A stretch of 23,641 bases of DNA from an uncultured Pseudomonadota bacterium (lineage in GTDB: Bacteria; Pseudomonadota; Gammaproteobacteria; Burkholderiales; Burkholderiaceae). The notes below the pieces were generated by a model. It had not been told where the DNA came from, ran no database searches, and saw nothing but the letters and a program-made list of their open reading frames with translations. The position numbers and the translations under genes were made by a program. The DNA is taken from NCBI GenBank assembly GCA_946480245.1, contig CAMLIZ010000062.1, positions 1 through 23,641 on the forward strand, read 5' to 3'. Positions 17,965 through 23,641 of this stretch are shown here, piece after piece; positions within the stretch are counted from its first letter, which is position 1, and each line of letters begins with the position of its first letter.

Positions 17965-18951
17965 TCAGCGGCGCCGGTTGCGCAGCTGGTCGATCCAGAC
18001 GGTCAGCAGAATCACCAGGCCGATGATGATTTGCTGGGTGAAGGCGGACACGCCGTTCATGTTCAGGCCGTTGCGCAGCGTGCCGATCACGAACGACCCG
18101 ATCACCGAGCCCGAGATCGTGCCCACGCCGCCGATCAGCGAGGTGCCGCCGATCACCGCCGCCGCAATCGCGTCGAGCTCGTACATCACGCCTTCGTTGG
18201 GTTGCGCGGTCACCAGGCGCGACATCAGCACGCAGCCCGTCAGGCCGGCGAGCGCGCCCGAGAACACGTAGGTGAACAACGTGACGGCGCGCACGCGCAC
18301 GCCCGACAGGCGCGCGGCTTCGGCATTCGAGCCCACGGCGTAAATGTGGCGCCCCAGGCGCGTGCGCCCGAGCAGCACGGCGGCCGCCACCGCGATCACC
18401 GCCATCAGGATCACCGGATAGGGAATGCCGGGGAAGGTGATGTCGGGGAAGCCCTGGGCATCGATGTGCTCGATGCGCAGCAGCGAGCCATTGCCCAACT
18501 CGCCGAATGCGTCGCCCAGGCCCGACACCGCGCGTGCCCCGGTGATCTGCAGCGCCACGCCGCGGGCCACGAGCATCATGCCGAGCGTGGCGATGAACGG
18601 CGGAAGCTGGGCCCGCGTGACCAGCAGGCCGTTGACGGCGCCGCACATGGCGCCTGCCAGCACGCCCAGCGTCATGGCCAGCGGCACCGGGACGCCCGCC
18701 TTGGTGGCCAGCGCTGCCAGCACGCCGGCCAGCGCGAGCACCGAGCCTACCGACAGGTCGATGCCGCCGGCGATGATCACGTAGGTGGCGCCCACGCCGA
18801 GCAGGGCGATCGAGGTGACCTGCAGCGCCACCGTCATCCCGTTGCCGATGCTGAAGAAGGCGTCGCTGGTGAGCGAGAACACCAGCGCGAGCAGGAGCAG
18901 GCCCGCGAGGGCCGCAAACTTCTGGAGCAGGTCCTTCTGGCGATCGGTCAT
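17965..18951 (-). CDS. Sugar ABC transporter permease (RbsC family)
   Basis: This 328-residue integral membrane protein of the RbsC/BPD_transp_2 family has about eight to ten hydrophobic segments, including FAALAGLLLLALVF, ATYVIIAGGIDLSVGSVLAL, YPVILMAVIAVAAAVLL and IIIGLVILLTVWI. The cytoplasmic coupling loop GSNAEAARLSGVRV and the GIDLSVGS signature are both present. It forms the membrane channel, probably as a homodimer, driven by the upstream ATPase. The ATG overlaps the ATPase stop as ATGA (18948-18951), so the two are translationally coupled. A gap of about 55 bases containing the next Shine-Dalgarno sequence separates it from the binding-protein gene. Confidence 0.92.
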   Translation of the reverse strand: MTDRQKDLLQKFAALAGLLLLALVFSLTSDAFFSIGNGMTVALQVTSIALLGVGATYVIIAGGIDLSVGSVLALAGVLAALATKAGVPVPLAMTLGVLAGAMCGAVNGLLVTRAQLPPFIATLGMMLVARGVALQITGARAVSGLGDAFGELGNGSLLRIEHIDAQGFPDITFPGIPYPVILMAVIAVAAAVLLGRTRLGRHIYAVGSNAEAARLSGVRVRAVTLFTYVFSGALAGLTGCVLMSRLVTAQPNEGVMYELDAIAAAVIGGTSLIGGVGTISGSVIGSFVIGTLRNGLNMNGVSAFTQQIIIGLVILLTVWIDQLRNRRR

Positions 18952-20507
18952 GAGGTCATCAGTTCGAGGGCGGCACCGCGCCCCGAGGCGTGGTGCATGA
19001 CTTCTTCCTGCGTGGTCGAGCGCGTGCGCAGCATCGCGGCCATGCGGCCTTCGTGGAACACCGCCACGCGGTCGGTCAGCCCAAGGATCTCCGGCAGCTC
19101 GGAGCTGATCAGCACCACGCCCACGCCGTCGGCAGCGAGCTGGTCCATCAGCTCGTAGATCGCGTACTTGGCGCCGATATCGATGCCGCGCGTCGGCTCA
19201 TCGAAGAAGATCACGCGCGCGTCGCGGAACAGCCACTTGCCGATGACCACCTTCTGCTGGTTGCCGCCGGACAGCAGCCGTGCTGACTGGTGCGGCCCGG
19301 GGGTACGGATGTCGAGCTTGCCGATGTAGTGCCGCGCCACGTCGGCCTCGGCGGCGAAGTCGATGAACCCGGTCTTGCGCGACACCGCCGCCATGTTGGC
19401 CAGCGTGATGTTCTCGGCCACGCTCATCTTCACCGCGAGGCCATGCGCCTTGCGGTCCTCGGAGACATAGGCGATGCCGTGGCCGATCGCGTCGATCGGC
19501 GAGCGGATGTCGAGTTCGGCACCGTGCAACCGGATGCTGCCGGCGTCCTTGGGCTCGGCGCCGAAGATGGTGCGCGCCACCTCGGTGCGCCCCGCGCCGA
19601 TGAGGCCCGCGAAGCCGAGGATCTCGCCGCGCCTGAGCTCGAAGTCGACCGGCGCGAACACGCCGCGCCGCTGCAGGCCGCGCACCTCGAGCAAGGTCTC
19701 CTCCGTGGGACGGCTGCGGCGCGGCGGGAACTGATGATCGAGGTCGCGGCCCACCATCTGCGCGACGATGCGGTCCACGCTGGTCTCGCCAAAGGCGCAG
19801 CTTCCCACCAGGCGCCCGTCGCGCAGCACGGTGACGTGGTCGACGATGCGCGCCATCTCGTCCAGCCGGTGCGAGATGTAGACGATGGCCACGCCGGCCT
19901 CTCTCAACTCGCGGATCACCTTGAACAGCTGCGCCGTCTCCGCCTCGGTGAGCGACGAGGTCGGCTCGTCCATGATCAGCACCCGCGCGTTCATCGACAG
20001 CGCCTTGGCGATCTCCACCATCTGCTGCTGCGCCACCGACAGCGCGGTGACCTGTGCGTCGGGATCGATCGCCACGCCCAGCCGCGCCAGGCAGCGCTGC
20101 GAGTCGACGCGCAGCCGCTTGCGGTCGATGAACCAGCCACGCGTGGGCTCGCGGGCAAGAAGGATGTTCTCCGCCACCGACAGGTGCGGGATCAGGTTCA
20201 GCTCCTGGTGAATCATGACCACGCCGTGCGCTTCGGCCGACCGCGGCGACGCGAAGCCGAGCGCCTTGCCCTCGAAGTGGATGGTGCCCGCGTCGGGCTG
20301 GTACACGCCACTCATGATCTTCATCAGCGTGGACTTGCCGGCACCGTTCTCGCCGCACACGGCATGCACCTCGCGGGGCCGCACGGCGAGGTGCACGCCG
20401 TCCAGCGCCTTGACGCCCGCAAACGCCTTGCAAATGCCGGCCAGCCGCAGCAGCGGTGCAGGCTGTGCGGAATCTGCACTCGACGAAGGGCCGGACGTTT
20501 CGGTCAT
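18948..20507 (-). CDS. Sugar ABC transporter ATPase (RbsA family, two domains)
   Basis: This 519-residue ATPase has two fused nucleotide-binding domains, as in RbsA/MglA. Domain 1 has Walker A GENGAGKS at 52-59, signature-like LSVAQQQMVEIAKAL and Walker B VLIMDEPTSSL. Domain 2 has the degenerate GLIGAGRTE, the signature LSGGNQQKVVIGKWL and FFDEPTRGID. It energises sugar import through the coupled permease. The only usable start is ATG 20507, since an in-frame TAG lies 5 codons upstream (20520-20522) and no ATG, GTG or TTG follows in the first ~30 codons. No Shine-Dalgarno sequence precedes it; instead a palindromic operator abuts the ATG. It is the first gene of the transport/catabolic operon. 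Order is ATPase, permease, binding protein, with the binding protein last. Confidence 0.93.
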   Translation of the reverse strand: MTETSGPSSSADSAQPAPLLRLAGICKAFAGVKALDGVHLAVRPREVHAVCGENGAGKSTLMKIMSGVYQPDAGTIHFEGKALGFASPRSAEAHGVVMIHQELNLIPHLSVAENILLAREPTRGWFIDRKRLRVDSQRCLARLGVAIDPDAQVTALSVAQQQMVEIAKALSMNARVLIMDEPTSSLTEAETAQLFKVIRELREAGVAIVYISHRLDEMARIVDHVTVLRDGRLVGSCAFGETSVDRIVAQMVGRDLDHQFPPRRSRPTEETLLEVRGLQRRGVFAPVDFELRRGEILGFAGLIGAGRTEVARTIFGAEPKDAGSIRLHGAELDIRSPIDAIGHGIAYVSEDRKAHGLAVKMSVAENITLANMAAVSRKTGFIDFAAEADVARHYIGKLDIRTPGPHQSARLLSGGNQQKVVIGKWLFRDARVIFFDEPTRGIDIGAKYAIYELMDQLAADGVGVVLISSELPEILGLTDRVAVFHEGRMAAMLRTRSTTQEEVMHHASGRGAALELMTS

Positions 20508-20521
20508 TTGGTCAGGCCACT
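20508..20521. promoter_or_regulatory. Putative GntR operator at the transporter start
   Basis: TTGGTCAGGCCACT has the palindromic core TGG-5-CCA centred at 20514 and touches the start codon of the ATPase gene. It is close to the FadR-subfamily consensus (TNGTNNNACNA). The same core occurs at 20537-20550 and 21321-21335. Bound regulator here would block transcript initiation or ribosome access. Confidence 0.7.
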
Positions 20522-20536
20522 ATGCCATATGCCTTA

Positions 20537-20550
20537 ATTGGCCTTACCAG
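20537..20550. promoter_or_regulatory. Second putative GntR operator upstream of the transporter
   Basis: On the minus strand this reads CTGGTAAGGCCAAT, with core TGG-5-CCA centred at 20544. It lies 30 bases, about three helical turns, from the first operator, so two dimers could bind the same face of the DNA. A weak -10-like CATAGT lies between the two sites on the minus strand. Confidence 0.68.
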
Positions 20551-20581
20551 TAGAAACCCAAACGCGCACGCCGGCGCGCGG

Positions 20582-21295
20582 TCATCTCGGCTCGGTGCCC
20601 GCGGACTGCTCGATCCAGCGCTCACGCGAAGCCGTGAGATGGCCGAACACGGCCGCCATCGCTTCATGCGGGTCCGCCGCTTCCAGCGCGCGGTAGATCG
20701 CGTCGTGCTCGCGCAAGGCCACCTGCCAGGTATGCGCGTTCTCGGCACGGCGGCTCATGCGCGACGAGATCGGCCCGTGCCGGCCATCGAACAACTCACC
20801 GACCATGCGCACCAGAACGGCATTGCCGGTCATCTCGGCGATCGCCACATGAAAGCGACGATCCGCCTCCAGCGGCGAGTGCCCGCGCTGCACGTCGTGT
20901 CGCATGGCATCCAGCGCGGCCCTCAGGCGTTCCAGCCCGGCTTTGGTGACGCGCGCGGCCGCCAGCGCGACGACGGCGCCTTCGAGCACCGAGCGCGCCT
21001 GCATCAGCTCGCTGGGGCTGTCACCCAGCGCGACAGGCTCGCCGCTTTCAGCCGGCGGCGCAGCGCAAACGTAGACGCCCGAGCCCATGCGGATCTCCAC
21101 CCGCCCCTGGATCTCCAACGCGATCAGGGCTTCGCGCAGTGAGGGGCGCGAGACGCCCAGCTGCAGCGCCAACTCACGTTCAGGCGGCAGCCGCGTGCCA
21201 GGAGCGAAGCCGCCCTCCTCGATCACGCTGCGGATCTGATCCGCGACCTGCTGGTAGAGCCGCCGCGAATCGACTTGCTTTGCGTTCGGTGGCAC
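20582..21295 (-). CDS. GntR-family regulator, FadR subfamily
   Basis: This 237-residue regulator has an N-terminal GntR winged helix (about 11-78: RRLYQQVADQIRS, GTRLPPERELALQLGVSRPS, LREALIALEIQGRVEIRMGSGVYV) and a C-terminal all-helical FCD ligand-binding domain containing EADRRFHVAIAEMTGN and REHDAIYRALEAADP, with the His/Asp residues that bind a metal and small carboxylates. The GTG at 21295 is preferred because CAGGAG lies 5 bases upstream. The ATG at 21322 would place the start inside the operator. FadR-type regulators of sugar-acid operons usually repress until a pathway acid such as fuconate or galactonate binds; that role is inferred. It lies just upstream of the transporter operon in the same direction and has a matching operator at its own promoter. 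Confidence 0.9.
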   Translation of the reverse strand: MPPNAKQVDSRRLYQQVADQIRSVIEEGGFAPGTRLPPERELALQLGVSRPSLREALIALEIQGRVEIRMGSGVYVCAAPPAESGEPVALGDSPSELMQARSVLEGAVVALAAARVTKAGLERLRAALDAMRHDVQRGHSPLEADRRFHVAIAEMTGNAVLVRMVGELFDGRHGPISSRMSRRAENAHTWQVALREHDAIYRALEAADPHEAMAAVFGHLTASRERWIEQSAGTEPR

Positions 21296-21320
21296 GTGCA
21301 CTCCTGTTGCTGCGCTGCGC

Positions 21321-21335
21321 ATTGGTCAGGCCAAT
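21321..21335. promoter_or_regulatory. Putative GntR operator at the regulator promoter
   Basis: ATTGGTCAGGCCAAT is a perfect ATTGG/CCAAT palindrome around TCAGG and the best of the three copies. It sits about 10 bases downstream of the -10 box, over the expected transcription start and ahead of the chosen GTG, so autorepression is likely. Confidence 0.72.
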
Positions 21336-21345
21336 TGCTCGCGGC

Positions 21346-21374
21346 AGCATAAACGCAGGCCGGCAGGCTGCAAA
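21346..21374 (-). promoter_or_regulatory. Predicted sigma-70 promoter of the GntR gene
   Basis: On the minus strand, TTTGCA (21374-21369) and TATGCT (21351-21346) are separated by 17 bases, each matching four of six consensus positions. Transcription would begin at about 21338-21340, next to the operator at 21321-21335. Confidence 0.5.
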
Positions 21375-21484
21375 CCCGCGCAGCTTTGCACGCGACTCCG
21401 GGTAAGCACCGAATTCATTCGTTCGATGCGCAAACTAATATGCTCACGACTCATCGCTGAACCTCCGCAGCGCCACGCAACCTT

Positions 21485-21928
21485 ATGGCTGAAGTTCTCA
21501 AGCTCCGCTCGCGCCACAAGGCCGATGGCGCCCCGCCCATCCCCTCTGCACGCGAGACTGCAAGCCCGCGCTTGCGCTTCGGCCGATGCGAAGTGCGGCC
21601 AGCGTCGCGCGAAGTGCTGGTCAACGGGCGGCCGCGGCAGATCCAGCCCCGCCCTTTCGACCTGCTGGTCTACCTGATCGAGCACCGGGAGCGCGTGCTC
21701 TCGATCGACGAGCTCCTCGATGCCATCTGGGGCCGCCAGATCGTGCAGCCGAGTTCGCTCACGGTGGCCATCAACCGCATTCGCAGCGTGCTGGAAGATG
21801 AAGGTGCCGAGATCATCCGCACGCACCACCGCGTGGGCTACCGCTTTGTTGCCGAGCTGGCGGCCGAGCTGGCGGCCGAGGGTACCGTTACCGTGATGCC
21901 ACTGCCGCGCCGCCCAGTCCGATCCTGA
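21485..21928 (+). CDS. Stand-alone OmpR/CadC-type winged-helix protein
   Basis: This 147-residue protein carries a single Trans_reg_C winged helix (about 30-125): LRFGRCEV, LVNGRPRQIQPRPFDLLVYL, RVLSIDELLDAIWG, SSLTVAINRIRSVL and IIRTHHRVGYRFVAEL. There is no receiver domain before it and no transmembrane or TPR/cyclase part after it, as the longer CadC-like relatives have. The last ~20 residues contain a tandem 12-base duplication (GAGCTGGCGGCC twice, 21854-21877) that gives AELAAELAAE. It is divergent from the GntR gene across ~190 bases with a TAATAT box at 21436. The esterase gene starts 11 bases after its stop, with GAGGGG spanning the stop codon, so the two are one transcript. It probably regulates the adjacent plant-polymer genes, which is inference. 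Confidence 0.75.
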   Translation: MAEVLKLRSRHKADGAPPIPSARETASPRLRFGRCEVRPASREVLVNGRPRQIQPRPFDLLVYLIEHRERVLSIDELLDAIWGRQIVQPSSLTVAINRIRSVLEDEGAEIIRTHHRVGYRFVAELAAELAAEGTVTVMPLPRRPVRS

Positions 21929-21939
21929 GGGGCGCAACC

Positions 21940-22599
21940 GTGAACACCTGGCGTCAGCTGATCATCGTGTTGATGGTCGCGGGCGGCGCATTGCCCGCGC
22001 TTGGAGTCGATGCAACCACTGCAGCGCGGGCACGGGCGGATTTCGCCCGGCCGATCGTGCTGGCACCCGACGACGTGCGCGCGTTTGTCGCGCCACCCGC
22101 CGCCTTTGACAAAGAGCGGCCCGGCATCGCGCGCGGCCGCGTCGAGTCCTTCAGCTACGACTCGCGCGTGACCGGCACGCGCCGCGTCGCCAGCGTCTAC
22201 CTTCCGCCAGGCTACTCGCCCACTCGGAAGTACCCGGTGCTGTACCTGCTGCATGGCATCGCCGGCAACCAGGACGAATGGCGCGGCTATGTGCACGCCA
22301 CCACGATCCTCGACAACCTGATGGCCGACCGCAAGATCGTGCCGATGATCGTGGTGATGCCCAACGGCCGCGCGCTGCCCGACGCGCTGCTGCCCGATCC
22401 CGCCGCAGCACGACACCTGCTCGCGCTGCTGTACCTTTCATGTGGCAACCAGGATGGTCTGATCAGCGTCTCGCAGCGAATGCACCGCGCGCTGAAGAAG
22501 CGCGACATCGCGCATGTGTGGAACGTGGACGAGTACGGACACGATCGCCAGAGCTGGGCGGAGAACCTGTATCACTTCGCGCAGCGGCTGTTTCGCTGA
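21940..22599 (+). CDS. CE1-type esterase lacking its nucleophile segment
   Basis: This 219-residue secreted protein resembles feruloyl/acetyl-xylan esterases (XynZ-like, alpha/beta fold). It has a signal peptide LIIVLMVAGGALPALG, then RVESFSYDSRVTGTRRVASV and YLPPGYSPTRKYPVLYLLHG with the oxyanion strand. The catalytic Asp172 (SCGNQDGL) and His201 (YGHD) are present. Between PNGR (about 144) and LLPDPAAAR (about 151), however, the usual ~80-90 residues with GLSMGG and the nucleophilic Ser are absent; the frame is kept. The protein is therefore probably inactive, or the gene is a deletion remnant. A near-repeat (GCGCTGCCCGA / GCGCTGCTGCCCGA, 22372-22398) lies at the junction and may have mediated the loss. 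The GTG at 21940 has GAGGGG 7 bases upstream. Confidence 0.7.
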   Translation: MNTWRQLIIVLMVAGGALPALGVDATTAARARADFARPIVLAPDDVRAFVAPPAAFDKERPGIARGRVESFSYDSRVTGTRRVASVYLPPGYSPTRKYPVLYLLHGIAGNQDEWRGYVHATTILDNLMADRKIVPMIVVMPNGRALPDALLPDPAAARHLLALLYLSCGNQDGLISVSQRMHRALKKRDIAHVWNVDEYGHDRQSWAENLYHFAQRLFR

Positions 22600-22773
22600 T
22601 GAAATGACGGCTCGCCAACCTGGTGCCGCGCGCACCTCTTCGCTGATCGCTGATGCCACTTGCGCAAGAAGCTGCCAAATCTTCGCAGCGGTAAGAACGC
22701 GGTTATGCGTTTCTCCTGCGGCCGCGCTACCGTGCCGAAGCGCCGTGCATCACGGCTGGAGAGGAAGCAGGAC
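22600..22773. other. Intergenic leader of the beta-xylosidase gene
   Basis: The 174 bases hold no gene. A perfect 10-base palindrome CTTGCGCAAG sits at 22659-22668 and could be a regulator site. No clear terminator was seen after the esterase, so read-through into the next gene is possible. GGAGAGGA at 22758-22765 is the ribosome binding site for the GTG at 22774. Confidence 0.4.
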
Positions 22774-23641
22774 GTGCGAGCAATTCGTCGTTTGACGCTG
22801 GGGCTGGTGATCGGCATGTACGCAGTGGCAGCTGACGCAGGGGGGGCGGCAATCCGGCCGGTGCAACTGGACCTCGCGCGCGCCACCACCCCGGTGGACC
22901 GGTTCTTCGACCTGTCGGTCGGCGCCGACTATCCCGGCACCACCGGGCGCCCTGAGAACCTGGCGCAGCTGAAGCTCGCCGTCGACGAGCTCGGGTTCCG
23001 CTACGTTCGCTTTCACGCCATCTTTCACGACGCGCTGGGCACGGTGCGCAAGGCCGATGGCCGCATCACGTACAACTTCGACGGCATCGACAAGCTCTAC
23101 GACGCGCTGCTCGCGCGCGGCATCCGGCCGCTGGTGGAGCTCGGCTTCACGCCGCAAGCCCTGGCCACGTCGCCACAAACCATCTTCTACTGGAAGGGCA
23201 ACACCTCGCACCCCGAGCCCGGCCCGTGGGCCGAGCTGATCGACGCATTCATGCGCCACCTGATCCAGCGCTACGGTGCCGACGAGGTGCGCAAGTGGCC
23301 CTTCGAGGTGTGGAACGAACCCAACCTCGACGGCTTCTGGGAACACGCGGACCAGAAGGCCTACTTCGAGCTCTACGCGAACACGGCACGCGCGCTCAAG
23401 CGCGTGGATCCCGCGCTCCAGGTGGGCGGCCCCTCGACCGCCGGCGCGGCCTGGGTGCCGGAGCTGCTGGCATATGCCAAGGCCAACGACGTGCCGGTGG
23501 ACTTCATCACCACGCACAGCTACGGGGTGGAAGAAGGCTACCTCGACGAGTACGGCCACTCCGACCGCAAGCTGTCGCCGAACCCTGACTCGATCATTGG
23601 AGACGTGCGGCGCGTGCGCAAGGAGATCGATGCATCGGCCT
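22774..23641 (+). CDS. GH39 beta-xylosidase, 3' end outside the window
   Basis: The first 289 codons of a secreted glycoside hydrolase family 39 enzyme. The N-terminus RAIRRLTLGLVIGMYAVAADA is a Sec signal peptide. The barrel then shows ELGFRYVRFHAIFHD, GIRPLVELGFTPQAL, and the GH39 acid/base motif VWNEPNLDGFW with Glu182, followed by DFITTHSYGVEEGYLDEYG. The nucleophile Glu, expected later in the chain, lies beyond the window. GH39 members are beta-xylosidases or alpha-L-iduronidases; bacterial secreted forms with this motif are usually called beta-xylosidases and release xylose from xylo-oligosaccharides. The start is GTG 22774 with GGAGAGGA 8 bases upstream; ATG 22816 is the alternative. 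It follows the damaged esterase in the same direction. Confidence 0.85.
   Translation, partial: MRAIRRLTLGLVIGMYAVAADAGGAAIRPVQLDLARATTPVDRFFDLSVGADYPGTTGRPENLAQLKLAVDELGFRYVRFHAIFHDALGTVRKADGRITYNFDGIDKLYDALLARGIRPLVELGFTPQALATSPQTIFYWKGNTSHPEPGPWAELIDAFMRHLIQRYGADEVRKWPFEVWNEPNLDGFWEHADQKAYFELYANTARALKRVDPALQVGGPSTAGAAWVPELLAYAKANDVPVDFITTHSYGVEEGYLDEYGHSDRKLSPNPDSIIGDVRRVRKEIDASA

Noticed and set aside
21485..21928. Winged-helix protein as the missing response regulator of the kinase
   Set aside because: It has no receiver domain or phospho-acceptor Asp and lies 12 kb away, so it cannot be a classical partner.

Overview
The window is high-GC DNA with a strong preference for G or C at third codon positions, apart from a less GC-biased stretch over the first ~2 kb. 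Gene families, codon use and layout suggest a betaproteobacterium of the order Burkholderiales. This is inferred from gene content; no rRNA or tRNA is present to confirm it. No CRISPR array, insertion sequence or tRNA was found.

Region 1 (1-2090) looks like the end of a small integrated element. An AlpA-type regulator and two helix-turn-helix proteins run leftward on the minus strand, followed by an open frame that leaves the window. Beyond them is a non-coding stretch holding inverted repeats, a GGGGTA direct repeat and a plus-strand terminator with no intact gene in front of it. Region 2 (2145-6020) holds a secreted Cys/Pro-rich protein and two divergent GH13 enzymes (an alpha-glucosidase and a trehalose-synthase-like protein), typical of alpha-glucan or trehalose metabolism. 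Region 3 (5993-9042) is a coupled pair: a periplasmic sugar-binding-type protein and a membrane histidine kinase, with no response regulator.

Region 4 (9164-21295) is the core of the window, a long minus-strand sugar-acid catabolic cluster. It starts with a FadR-type GntR regulator and a ribose-type ABC importer (ATPase, permease, binding protein). These are followed by an L-fuconolactonase-like amidohydrolase, a Zn alcohol dehydrogenase resembling L-galactonate 5-dehydrogenase (LgoD), a short tagaturonate-reductase-like enzyme, a RhaM-type mutarotase, altronate dehydratase (UxaA), a 2-keto-3-deoxy-L-fuconate dehydrogenase-like SDR, L-fuconate dehydratase and an L-fucose dehydrogenase-like SDR. 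Read together, the genes describe a shared front end (uptake, mutarotation, C1 oxidation, lactone opening) and two exits. L-Fuconate would go through FucD and the second SDR. The 6-hydroxy analogue L-galactonate would go through tagaturonate and altronate to 2-keto-3-deoxy-D-gluconate. This dual L-fucose/L-galactose reading is my main proposal. Three copies of a TTGGTMAGGCCAA-like palindrome, two before the transporter and one at the regulator's own promoter, are the likely GntR operators.

Region 5 (21485-23641) runs on the plus strand: a stand-alone OmpR-type winged-helix protein, a secreted CE1-type esterase that has lost the segment carrying its nucleophilic serine, and the first two thirds or so of a secreted GH39 beta-xylosidase. 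This hints at plant cell-wall polysaccharide use, a natural source of L-fucose and L-galactose side chains.
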